DNA of 50,671 nucleotides, taken from Candidatus Segetimicrobium genomatis. Its GTDB lineage: Bacteria; Sysuimicrobiota; Sysuimicrobiia; Sysuimicrobiales; Kaftiobacteriaceae. The notes under the pieces were generated by a model. The model was not told where the DNA came from, ran no database searches, and worked only from the letters and a program-made list of their open reading frames with translations. This document shows, piece by piece, positions 1-7,745 of the stretch. The stretch lies in contig VBAP01000061.1 in the NCBI GenBank assembly GCA_005882335.1, positions 1 through 50,671 on the forward strand, in the 5' to 3' direction. The translations under genes and the position numbers were made by a program. Numbering within the stretch: position 1 is the first letter of the stretch; the number at the start of each line of letters is the position of its first letter.

Positions 1-816
1 CGGCGGCTCACCTGGGTCGCCAGCGCCGTGGTGCACGTGGCGATCATCGTCCTGGCGTTCAGCGGGTCGTGGCGGATCGACCGGCCGCAGGGGCTGATCA
101 CGATCATTCCGCCTGCACCGCCGCAGCCGCCCGAGCTGCCGCCGTTCGGCGGCACGCGACGCGGGGCGGGGCCGAGCGGTGGTCTGGGGCGTCCGGTGCC
201 GAGCGCCGCGGCGCCCGACACCACGCGGCCGGTCCCGGCCCCGGTCGGCAGGCCGGACACGACGCTCGCCGCGAGCCCCGCCGCGGTCGGCACCCACATC
301 GTGAGCCCCCCCCAGGTGGGCGACGGTCGGCTCTGGGTGTTGCCGCGTCCCGCGCTGCCGTCTGAAGTCGCCGACGCGTTGTACGAGCCGCAGGAGAGCC
401 GCGACACCACTGTGGTGCGCCGGCTCCGCGCCATGGTCGACTCGCTCAACGTATTCATCGACCAGGATCAACGCTCCCGGCAGCGCCCCGTCTGGACTAC
501 GGACGTGGCCGGGAAGGTGTTCGGCATCGACTCGCAGTTCATCCACGTGGCGGGGATCAAGATTCCCACCGCGGCGCTCGCGCTGCTGCCGATCAGCCTG
601 CCGCAGGGGAATTACGATGAACAAAGGCGGGCACGCCAGCTGGACGAGATGCGGCAGGACCTGATGCAGGCGGCCCGGCGCACCGAGACACTGCGGCTCT
701 TCAAGCAGTACGTGCGCGACCTGCGGGCGCGGAAGCAGGCCGAGCGAGACGCGGAGCGCCGGGCGCGGGGCGACACGACGGGGGCGAAAGCGGATACCGT
801 GAAGATCGTGCCATGA
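1..816 (+). CDS. Membrane-anchored Pro-rich protein, 5'-truncated by the window
   Basis: The reading frame is open from base 1. A GTG at 28 could be a start, but the upstream codons continue the hydrophobic helix (TWVASAVVHVAIIVLAF), so the gene probably begins before the window. After this single membrane segment comes a Pro-, Ala- and Arg-rich linker of about 70 residues. The C-terminal part is hydrophilic and highly charged, with a helical, coiled-coil-like end (about residues 190-250) rich in Arg, Glu and Lys. A short N-terminal helix followed by a Pro-rich stretch resembles TonB-type energy transducers, but I see no TonB C-terminal domain, so no function is assigned. It converges on gltX with 49 bases between the stop codons. 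Confidence 0.6.
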   Translation, partial: RRLTWVASAVVHVAIIVLAFSGSWRIDRPQGLITIIPPAPPQPPELPPFGGTRRGAGPSGGLGRPVPSAAAPDTTRPVPAPVGRPDTTLAASPAAVGTHIVSPPQVGDGRLWVLPRPALPSEVADALYEPQESRDTTVVRRLRAMVDSLNVFIDQDQRSRQRPVWTTDVAGKVFGIDSQFIHVAGIKIPTAALALLPISLPQGNYDEQRRARQLDEMRQDLMQAARRTETLRLFKQYVRDLRARKQAERDAERRARGDTTGAKADTVKIVP

Positions 817-820
817 GCGC

Positions 821-890
821 TGTACGACGCTACGACGTTACGTCGTACGAGTAGGCTCGAAGCACTTACAACGTAGCGTCGTAGCGTCGT
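821..890. repeat. Inverted repeat of ACGACGCT units between convergent genes
   Basis: A perfect 7-bp stem (TACGACG, 831-837, with CGTCGTA, 841-847) has a 3-nt loop. The unit ACGACGCTACG at about 824-834 is also repeated in inverted form near 870-890. This can form large alternative hairpins and may be the bidirectional terminator for the two converging genes. There is no clear T-tract. The right arm lies inside gltX and encodes its last eight residues (TRRYDATL). Confidence 0.55.
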
Positions 891-2164
891 GTAACAGCTT
901 CTTCCAGTCGTTTCAACGCCGCGTCCTTCCCCACCACATACAGCAGCTCGTTCACCGGCTCCGATACCGTGCCGCCCGTCAGCGCGATGCGGATCGGCTG
1001 GAAGATCTTGCCGGCAGCCACTCCCTTCTGTTCGGCGAGCGCGCGCAGGCGTCGCTCGAGCTGCTCCGGCGTCCAGTCCGTGTCCTTGAGCGCCGCGAGG
1101 CTCGCCTCGAGCGAGGCCTTGTAGCCCGCCGGATCCTTCGCGATCTCCTGTTTCGCCTTCTCGTCAACGACGACGTGCGTCGCGTCGAGCCGGGCGGCCA
1201 CCTGGCGCGCGACGTCGAGCGTGGTGCGCGACCGGGTCTTCACGGCGGCGATCGCCTTGAGCACGGCCTCCTTATTCCCGTTCACACCGAGCTTCTCGAG
1301 CTGCGGAGCCACGAGCGGCAATAGGTCCTCGGCCGGCGTGGCCGAGAGATACTGCCCGTTCATCCACTCGAGCTTCGTCATGTCGAAGATCGCGGCCTTT
1401 GGCTGGATCCCGGTGAAGGAGAACAGCCGGATCATCTCGTCCAGCGTCATGATCTCGCGGTCTCCGCCGGGACTCCAGCCCAGGAGGGCGAGGAAGTTGC
1501 GCATCGCGGCGGGGAGGATCCCCATGTGCTGATAGTCGCCAACCGCCGTCGCGCCGTGGCGCTTGGAGAGCTTCTTGCCGTCGGGTCCGTTGATCATCGG
1601 GACGTGGCCGAACACCGGCAGCGGCGCGCCGAGGGCGCGGTACAACGCGATCTGTTTGGGGGTGTTCGAGATGTGATCGTCGCCCCGCAGCACGTGGGTG
1701 ATCCGCATGTCGAGATCGTCCACGACCACGGCGAGATTGTAGATGGGTGTGCGGTCCGAGCGCAGGATGATGAAGTCCTTGATGTCGCCACCCTGGAACG
1801 AGATCCGGCCGTGCACCGCGTCCTCCCAGGCGATCTCGCCGGGCGGGAGCCGAAACCGGATCGCGCCCTCGTCCAGGTACGCCTTGCCTTCGGTGAGGAG
1901 GCGGTCGGCGATTTCCTGGTGGCGCTTGACGCGCGCGCCCTGGAACACGAGGTCCTCGTTCCAGTCGAGGCCGAGCCAGGTGAGGCCGTCGAGGATCACC
2001 TGCGTGTGCTCGTCGGTGGAGCGAGCCTTGTCGGTGTCCTCGATGCGCAGCAGGAACTTGCCGCCTTCGTGGCGGGCGTACAGCCAGTTGAACAGGGCGG
2101 TGCGGGCGCCTCCGACGTGGAGATAACCCGTCGGGGACGGAGCGAAGCGGACGCGGATCGGCAA
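866..2164 (-). CDS. gltX: Glutamyl-tRNA synthetase lacking the Cys-rich insert
   Basis: This 432-residue class I synthetase charges tRNA-Glu in the cytoplasm. The HIGH-type motif PSPTGYLHVGG is at residues 10-20 and the KMSKS-type motif KKLSKRHG at 197-204; the dinucleotide-fold segment LRGDDHISNTPKQ lies between. The start is TTG at 2164, where family alignment (RFAPSPTG near residue 6) requires it. That TTG follows the tRNA-Ser discriminator base with no spacer, so no Shine-Dalgarno site outside the tRNA is possible. The protein is shorter than the usual 460-490 residues. The segment after 'GKAY' (residues 93-96) that in E. coli-type enzymes carries the CYC...YDGRC zinc-type motif is absent, and the chain goes directly to AIRFR at 101. 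The last eight codons lie in an inverted repeat. The family call is secure. Confidence 0.97.
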   Translation of the reverse strand: MPIRVRFAPSPTGYLHVGGARTALFNWLYARHEGGKFLLRIEDTDKARSTDEHTQVILDGLTWLGLDWNEDLVFQGARVKRHQEIADRLLTEGKAYLDEGAIRFRLPPGEIAWEDAVHGRISFQGGDIKDFIILRSDRTPIYNLAVVVDDLDMRITHVLRGDDHISNTPKQIALYRALGAPLPVFGHVPMINGPDGKKLSKRHGATAVGDYQHMGILPAAMRNFLALLGWSPGGDREIMTLDEMIRLFSFTGIQPKAAIFDMTKLEWMNGQYLSATPAEDLLPLVAPQLEKLGVNGNKEAVLKAIAAVKTRSRTTLDVARQVAARLDATHVVVDEKAKQEIAKDPAGYKASLEASLAALKDTDWTPEQLERRLRALAEQKGVAAGKIFQPIRIALTGGTVSEPVNELLYVVGKDAALKRLEEAVTRRYDATL

Positions 2165-2255
2165 CGGAGAGGGGGGGATTCGAACCCCCGATAGGGGTAT
2201 TAGCCCCTATAACGGTTTAGCAAACCGCCGCCTTCAGCCACTCGGCCACCTCTCC
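2165..2255 (-). tRNA. tRNA-Ser (anticodon GCT)
   Basis: Read on the minus strand, the gene has a 7-bp acceptor (GGAGAGG with CCTCTCC), a D-arm GGCCGAGTGGCTGAAGGC, anticodon loop TTGCTAA with anticodon GCT, a long variable arm typical of class II tRNAs, and a T-arm with loop TTCGAAT. The discriminator base is G, as usual for serine. CCA is not encoded. The gltX start codon follows immediately. The 5' half (2217-2255) is copied perfectly at 19888-19926. Confidence 0.97.
2217..2255. repeat. 39-nt direct repeat copy 1 (5' half of tRNA-Ser)
   Basis: These 39 bases, from the anticodon loop to the 5' end of the tRNA, recur without mismatch and in the same orientation at 19888-19926. The first 15 also recur at 35205-35219. 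Such repeats of part of a tRNA gene are the usual footprint of site-specific integration. Confidence 0.8.
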
Positions 2256-2309
2256 TCGAGGTGCGGAAGCTCGCAACTCACGAGGGGCTCTGCAACCCCC
2301 AAGCACCGC

Positions 2310-4982
2310 CTAGAACGTGAACTCCACGCCCAGCCGCGCCTGCGTCGGCGGCTGGTAGCTCCGCACCTGCCCGTAGGTCGGATTGAGGTTGATCGGGTTG
2401 CCGTTCGCGTCCTCGGAGACGTAGTGGAACGGCTCGAGCCACACGGGCCGGCGCGGAGATCCGACGTGCAGCCAGTCGACCGTCGCCCGCGCGGCGACAC
2501 CCCGCCCAAGGCTGAACGGGTAGGCAAGCCGGAGATTCACGTCCCAGATGGCCGGCGTGCGGCCGGCCGAGCCCCGCGGCACGAGGAATGTCGCCCGTGT
2601 GTAGGTAGGGTTGACTCCGAACTCATTGAGCGGCGTGCCGGACTGCCACGTGAGAAATGCCCCGGTCGTCACACCAAAGTGCCACCGGTACGCGCCTGCG
2701 AGCTTCAGGACGTGCGTCCGATCGTTCGGCAGCAGGCCCGTGCTGTTGTTCCGTTCCTCAGCGATCTGCAGCCCGCCGAAGCAGCCCGGGCACGCGCTGC
2801 CGTAATCAGAAGCGTAGAAGCCTGTAAAATTCCCGTACGTGCGTGACAAAACGTAGGAGAATCGAGCCTGAAGCGCTCGTCTTGCCCATTCAGCCGAGAG
2901 CTCGAGCGCCGTATAGCTGCGACGCATCTTCGGGAGAAAGCTCAAGGCACCCTCGCCCGGGACGCCCAACACCCAATACCTCGCATCGGCCGTGTCGAGG
3001 CCGAACCCGAAGGCCGAGAGCAGGTCCCGCCGCATCACCCGGGCGGTGAACCTCAGGGAGGTGCCGACGAGGCGCTCGTACCCGAGCGCTACTTCTCGAT
3101 GGTGCTCCACCTTGAGTCCGCGGATGTTCGGATACTGCGTGGGATAGGTAGAAACGTCCGTCGTGGAGTCCGACGAGGTGCCGGGGACGCGCGGGTCGGA
3201 CGAGTAGTAGATCCAGAGTTCCGGATACGGAACGAAGAACCCTGAGGCGATGTCCAGAGGCTGCTGCTGATAGTAGATGCCCCACGAGCCGAACAGACGC
3301 TGCGTGCCGAGGCGACCGAGCTGATAGGAAACACCCAGCCGCGGCTGCCACTCGTTCGGAAAGCTCTGCGCCAAACCGGACGACCCATACACGTACTCCC
3401 CGGCCCAGCGCAGCCCCGCGTCCACCGTCACCCGCGCGCCGATGCGCCACGAGTCCTCGGCGTAGAGCGTCGGGACCCGGTTGTGCACCGTCCACGGAAC
3501 GAGCGTTGAGTCCTTGATCCATAGGGCGCTGTCGAGCCGAAACACGAGATGCGACACGGAGGTATCACTGAAGCGGTTGTCCTCATATTCCGCTCCCGCG
3601 ACCACCGTATGCGCTCCCAGCTCGAGCGTCCCACGGAGCGTCGCAGCAGTGCGCGCGTCGTGGGGCGATTCCTTGCTTGCAAGGCCGCCTGACATGGTGC
3701 TGGTGATGTAGTCGAGGGACAGGGGCTCCGTATCGCCTCGGGCCGTCTCCGCTCCCTGTCGCGAGAAGCTCGTCGCCCGGGCGACGGTGGCTTCGAGTAC
3801 GGCACGCGCGCCGACGTGGCGCGTGAGCCGCAGCGATGCCGATGTGTGCCACCCTCGACTGAACACGAGATAGGGGTCGGGATTGGCCACCGAGTCTACG
3901 GCGCCCCACCCGGAGAACAGAGCCCCGGTCACCTCGTGATGGGTGGAGCGGTCGCCGAACAGCAGCAGCTCGACGCTGGTGGACGCCGCCGCCCGCCACG
4001 TGAGCTTTCCTGCGAACGCGTGTCGCCGGAACCGATCCCGGTAACCCGCCCAACCGGGAACGCCTCGGTTCGCCGACTCGACCTGCGGGTTGTAGGCGGC
4101 GGAGAACCACAGCCGGTCGCGCAGGATCGGTCCGCCCACGCGGGCGCCGAAGTCGTAGCTCGAGAGGTTGTCGTTGCGCACATCTTTGAGGCCAATCCGG
4201 CCGGGACCTGTCAACCCGCTGTTGGTGAAGAATGCGAAGACGTCGCCCTCGAACCTGTTGCCTCCCGAGTACGTCACCGCGTTGACCGTCCCGCCGATCG
4301 CCCGGCCGTACCGCGCATCGTAGCCGCCCTCCTTCACCTCGACGGCCCGCACGAAGTTGTATGGCAAGGCGAAGCTGGCCACCGGCAGCGAGCCCTGGAA
4401 GTGCGGGGGCGTCGTGTTGACGCCGTCGATGAAATAGGCGTTCTCGAGCCCCGTGGCCCCGCCGATATTCACCGGGTCGCCGGGGTAATAGCTCGTGTTG
4501 GCGTGTGGCAGAAATGCGACGACGGAACGGTAATCGCGGCCGACCGGCAGCGCGTCGTAGGTGGCCGCATCGACGTTCGCTCCGATCGTCGTGCTCGTGG
4601 GATCGATGGAAAACCGCTGGGCCGTCACGCCGACCTCCCCGAGCTCGATCGCCTGGGGCTCGATCGTGACGAGGCCAACGTTCGTCGTGCCACCGATCCG
4701 GACGGAAACGCTGTCGACGACGACGGGTCGGAACCCGATCCGCGCCAGCCGGACGGTGTAGCTCCCGGGTGGCAGGGCGAGCACCTGGAACGAGCCCCGG
4801 AGGTCCGTTCGGGTCGTGCGCGTTCCCTGGAGACTCGGTCCCGCGACGATCACCCGGACATCCGGGACGGGCTCCGATTGGAACGCTACCACTCGGCCCC
4901 GGAGATTGCCGGTGACTTCTTGTGCGGGCAGTGACCGCGGGAGAACGCACCAGGCGGTGAGGAAGACGCAGCCGATCTTCAT
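2310..4982 (-). CDS. TonB-dependent outer-membrane receptor with regulatory-like N-domain
   Basis: The 890-residue protein has a Sec signal peptide ending near residue 20 (LPAQ). A carboxypeptidase-regulatory-like beta-sandwich (about 23-110, 'GRVVAFQSEPVPDVRVIV...GSYTVRLARIGF', shown in part) follows. A plug domain spans about 115-250 (GRDYRSVVAFLPH, YFIDGVNTTPP, EVKEGGYDARYGRAIGG), and a long beta-barrel ends in Phe (VEFTF), as outer-membrane proteins usually do. It should take up a bulky ligand using TonB energy; the substrate is not evident. The ATG at 4982 directly follows the stop codon of the upstream regulator gene (TAGATG), so the two are probably one translationally coupled operon. 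Confidence 0.93.
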   Translation of the reverse strand: MKIGCVFLTAWCVLPRSLPAQEVTGNLRGRVVAFQSEPVPDVRVIVAGPSLQGTRTTRTDLRGSFQVLALPPGSYTVRLARIGFRPVVVDSVSVRIGGTTNVGLVTIEPQAIELGEVGVTAQRFSIDPTSTTIGANVDAATYDALPVGRDYRSVVAFLPHANTSYYPGDPVNIGGATGLENAYFIDGVNTTPPHFQGSLPVASFALPYNFVRAVEVKEGGYDARYGRAIGGTVNAVTYSGGNRFEGDVFAFFTNSGLTGPGRIGLKDVRNDNLSSYDFGARVGGPILRDRLWFSAAYNPQVESANRGVPGWAGYRDRFRRHAFAGKLTWRAAASTSVELLLFGDRSTHHEVTGALFSGWGAVDSVANPDPYLVFSRGWHTSASLRLTRHVGARAVLEATVARATSFSRQGAETARGDTEPLSLDYITSTMSGGLASKESPHDARTAATLRGTLELGAHTVVAGAEYEDNRFSDTSVSHLVFRLDSALWIKDSTLVPWTVHNRVPTLYAEDSWRIGARVTVDAGLRWAGEYVYGSSGLAQSFPNEWQPRLGVSYQLGRLGTQRLFGSWGIYYQQQPLDIASGFFVPYPELWIYYSSDPRVPGTSSDSTTDVSTYPTQYPNIRGLKVEHHREVALGYERLVGTSLRFTARVMRRDLLSAFGFGLDTADARYWVLGVPGEGALSFLPKMRRSYTALELSAEWARRALQARFSYVLSRTYGNFTGFYASDYGSACPGCFGGLQIAEERNNSTGLLPNDRTHVLKLAGAYRWHFGVTTGAFLTWQSGTPLNEFGVNPTYTRATFLVPRGSAGRTPAIWDVNLRLAYPFSLGRGVAARATVDWLHVGSPRRPVWLEPFHYVSEDANGNPINLNPTYGQVRSYQPPTQARLGVEFTF

Positions 4983-7601
4983 CTAGCTCCTCACCGCAGC
5001 CAGTCCCTGGAATCGCGGGCTCCCCCGCAACGGATCCCAGAACGGATCGGCCTTGAGCCAGTTGGCCGAGAGCGGGCCGGGTCGGGAGAACACCAGTTCC
5101 AACTGATCGATCGCTTTGTCGCGCTCCCCGAGTAGCACGTAGATCCGCGCCAGGTTGGCGGGCAACAGAGCGCCATCCACCGCGTCCCGCGACACGGGCA
5201 GTAGGCTGATCGCCCGCTCGCCTTCGCGCACGGCTTCGTCCGCGTGGCCCAACCCCGCGGACGCGAGCCCGAGCAGCGCGTGGTAGATGTAGTCGTCTGG
5301 CTCGCGGCGGACCGAATTCTGCAGGGCGGCGCGTGCCGAGTCGAACGAGACACGCGCGAGGATGGTCTTGTCACGTCGCCGATACACGAGCGCCTTTGCG
5401 AGCGCGAGGCCAGCAGTATCGCCGTCGAATGCCGCCGGTGACAAAGCGAGCACCTTGGTTTGCTGCTCATCGCTCAGCAGCAGGACGATGTCGCTGAGCG
5501 TGATCAAGATGCCCTCGAGACCCGTCGGCGCCATGTTCTCCGAGACGTCGGGAAAGAACCGCCGGGCGCCCTTCACGTCGCCGCTGAGATTCAAGTACGC
5601 GATCGCTTTGGTCAGCCGGCCTGAGACCGATCGCGGTGTGAGCTCAAGGGCGCGGCCGTAGTAGTAGTTGGCTGCTGCGAACTCACGCTGTCTCGTGTAG
5701 GACTCAGCTAGGCCGGTCGCGAAGTTGCCGTTCCTGGGACTGAGCAAGATGGCTTCGTGCCCATACGCCAACGCCTCGCTCCATTCCCCCTGGTGCTCCT
5801 TGACACTCCCGAGCCCTCCCGTGAAGTACGGATCGCTGGGACGAGCACGTCTGGCTCGCGTGTATTCCGCCAGCGCCCGGTCCCAGTCCTTCAGACCGGC
5901 GAAGAAGTACCACGCCAAGGCGCCGTGCGTTTCCGGTAGGTCGGGTGCCAGGCGCAAGGCACGATCCGCCTGTGCCTTGCCAACCGCGAGCTGCGCCACG
6001 TTCCGGTCCACGTAGCTCCAGTACAACGCCACGTGCTCGACGGACGACCAGGCCCAGGCCAGGGCGAAACTCGAGTCTAGCGTGACGGCGCGTTCGAACA
6101 TCCGTAGCGCCGTTTTCACGTCGGCGAGGTCCCAATCCTTCTCGATCGCCGCGCGCCCGCGCAGATATGCGTCGTAGGCCTGGATGTTGGCCGTCGGCCG
6201 GTCCTCGAGCAGGCGCCGCTCAGCGTCGCCGAGGGCAATGTCGAGCGCCCCTGCCACCCGGGTGGCGAGGTCGGCCTGCAGCGCGAATACTCCGGCCAGC
6301 GTGGTGTCGTACTGGTCGGCCCAAAGCTGCGTTCCGTCCGAGGCCCGGATCAGCGTCGGACTCACACGTACCTGGCTCGGCCCTCGAGGCAGCTTCTCCC
6401 AGCGGACCGTGCCCTCCAGGAGGTACTGGGCGCCAAGCTCCCGACCGATCTCCTGCGGGGTCTTGTTGGTTCCCTTGTACTGTCGAGCGCTCTGCCAGGC
6501 AATCACGCCGAGGCTGCGGACGCTGCCCAGGCGGGTGGCGATGGCCTCACTGAGTCCATCGGCGAAGTACTCGTCAGCCGACGCGCCGCGATTCTCGAGG
6601 GGGAGGACTGCGAGCATCTTCCGGTTCCCCACGGGCAAGGGCTCGGGCCCGCTCGTTGTGCCATGCCTTCCCGAGACGCCGAACCCCACGGCACCGACGA
6701 CGAGCACGATGGCAAGAGCGGCTGCGGCGGTCGAGAGCGTAGTCGCTCGGTGCAGCTCGCGCCGCAGCGCCACGGGCAGTGCCGTCAGCAGGAAATCCGT
6801 CGTGGATTGACGCCGCTTGCGATGCTGCTCCGCGGCGCCTGGCAGGGGCGCGCCGCGCTCGGCTTCCTCACACAGCTGCTTCACGAGCGCCAGCATCGCG
6901 GCATCTGGCGCGGTCCCCATCTCTTGCTGTAGGAACGCTTCGTGCGCTCGCGCATGCTTGATGGCTGCAGCGGACTCGCCCGCGGCCACGAGCGCTTTCA
7001 TGAGGCCGAGCGCAGCGTGGGAGCTGAGCGGATCGAGTGCGGTAAGCCGGCGCCACCAGTCGGCCGCGGCACGGTGGTCGCCGCGCGCGGCCGCCTCTTT
7101 CGCCAGGGTTACGAGCGCGTCGCTGAACTGCTTCGCGAGTTGTGCGCGCTCGGCGTCCACCCAGCGCTCGAACTCCGGCGCCCCACTGACGAAGAACCCG
7201 TCCAGGAACGGTCCCGTATAGGCTTGGACCGCGCCATCGGCATCGCCCCGTTGCAGCGCGGCCTCGAATGCCTCTAGGTCGCTCCGCACGACATCCGGGT
7301 TCAGCCGCAGTTCGCTCGTGCCGAGGAACGCCTCGCGTTCGCGGAGATCGCGCCGCAGGGCGTAGCACGCCTGGTTGAGGAGATTGCGGCCGTGCGCAGT
7401 GTCCGTCTCGGGCCAGAGGTAGGCGATCAGCTTGTCGCGACTGAGCCCGTTCCTGCCGGCGGCGGCGAGGAGGGCAAGGAGGGCGAGGGTCTTGCGCTGA
7501 GCGGCCGCGCCCGTGATTGGGGCACCGCCGTCCTTCAAGGACAGCCCGCCGAACATCCTGAGTTCGAGCATCGGCCCGCCGCACGTCCTGAGGTCCAGCA
7601 T
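4983..7601 (-). CDS. Transmembrane BTAD/TolB-like/TPR transcription regulator 1
   Basis: This is a one-component regulator of the CadC/ToxR layout. It has an OmpR-type winged helix and a BTAD helical domain (FGGLSL..., LIAYLWPETD, ACYALRRDL, GPFLDGFF) over the first 250 residues or so. A single membrane helix (ALAIVLVVGAVGFG) follows at about 300, then a TolB-like domain (LAVLPLENRG, EYFADGLSEAIATRLG, YLLEGTVRWEK), then many TPR helices. DNA binding should be cytoplasmic and the TolB/TPR part periplasmic. An upstream in-frame ATG at 7637 is rejected because it would put the conserved intergenic motif inside the gene. Alignment of upstream DNA with the paralogue at 10371-12956 favours 7601; the ATG at 7571 is the alternative. 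It is close to paralogue 3 (14479-17064) along its whole length. It reads directly into the TonB-dependent receptor gene. Confidence 0.9.
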   Translation of the reverse strand: MLDLRTCGGPMLELRMFGGLSLKDGGAPITGAAAQRKTLALLALLAAAGRNGLSRDKLIAYLWPETDTAHGRNLLNQACYALRRDLREREAFLGTSELRLNPDVVRSDLEAFEAALQRGDADGAVQAYTGPFLDGFFVSGAPEFERWVDAERAQLAKQFSDALVTLAKEAAARGDHRAAADWWRRLTALDPLSSHAALGLMKALVAAGESAAAIKHARAHEAFLQQEMGTAPDAAMLALVKQLCEEAERGAPLPGAAEQHRKRRQSTTDFLLTALPVALRRELHRATTLSTAAAALAIVLVVGAVGFGVSGRHGTTSGPEPLPVGNRKMLAVLPLENRGASADEYFADGLSEAIATRLGSVRSLGVIAWQSARQYKGTNKTPQEIGRELGAQYLLEGTVRWEKLPRGPSQVRVSPTLIRASDGTQLWADQYDTTLAGVFALQADLATRVAGALDIALGDAERRLLEDRPTANIQAYDAYLRGRAAIEKDWDLADVKTALRMFERAVTLDSSFALAWAWSSVEHVALYWSYVDRNVAQLAVGKAQADRALRLAPDLPETHGALAWYFFAGLKDWDRALAEYTRARRARPSDPYFTGGLGSVKEHQGEWSEALAYGHEAILLSPRNGNFATGLAESYTRQREFAAANYYYGRALELTPRSVSGRLTKAIAYLNLSGDVKGARRFFPDVSENMAPTGLEGILITLSDIVLLLSDEQQTKVLALSPAAFDGDTAGLALAKALVYRRRDKTILARVSFDSARAALQNSVRREPDDYIYHALLGLASAGLGHADEAVREGERAISLLPVSRDAVDGALLPANLARIYVLLGERDKAIDQLELVFSRPGPLSANWLKADPFWDPLRGSPRFQGLAAVRS

Positions 7602-7610
7602 CGGGCCCAT
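7551..7610. repeat. 30-nt imperfect tandem duplication of a gene start
   Basis: Units 7551-7580 and 7581-7610 match at 22 of 30 positions. Each unit encodes a version of the N-terminus (MLDLRTCGGP, then MLELRMFGGL), giving two consecutive start codons in the same frame for the regulator gene. Confidence 0.7.
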
Positions 7611-7615
7611 TTGAG

Positions 7616-7659
7616 CCGTTTTTGATCGGGCCCACACCGCGCGGGTCTAACTTAGCCCT
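7616..7659. promoter_or_regulatory. Divergent promoter/operator region, copy 1
   Basis: The block CCGTTTTTGATCGGG, then about 16 bases, then TCTAACTTAGCCCT lies between the leftward regulator and the rightward PD40 gene. The same two-part arrangement occurs between the paralogous regulators and their divergent neighbours at 12972-13016 and 17071-17123. The common right half is YCTAASWTRGCCCT. TTGATC and TCTAAC, 18 bases apart, could be rightward -35 and -10 elements. Autoregulation by the BTAD regulator is an inference. Confidence 0.5.
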
Positions 7660-7745
7660 CGTGGCCCAGCGAAGCGAATGGCATGGGACCGGCGAGCCCT
7701 CTTTGAATGCAACTCGCTCCGGACCAACGACATAGGGGGAGAGGC

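Noticed and set aside
3816-4934. Long plus-strand frame opposite the TonB-dependent receptor gene
   Set aside because: It mirrors a clear receptor gene, has no ribosome site, and its composition (Arg, Gly, Val rich) is that of a GC-rich shadow.
7602-7637. Upstream ATG start of regulator 1 at 7637
   Set aside because: It would place the conserved intergenic CCGTTTTT motif inside the coding region, and the paralogues start downstream of that motif.
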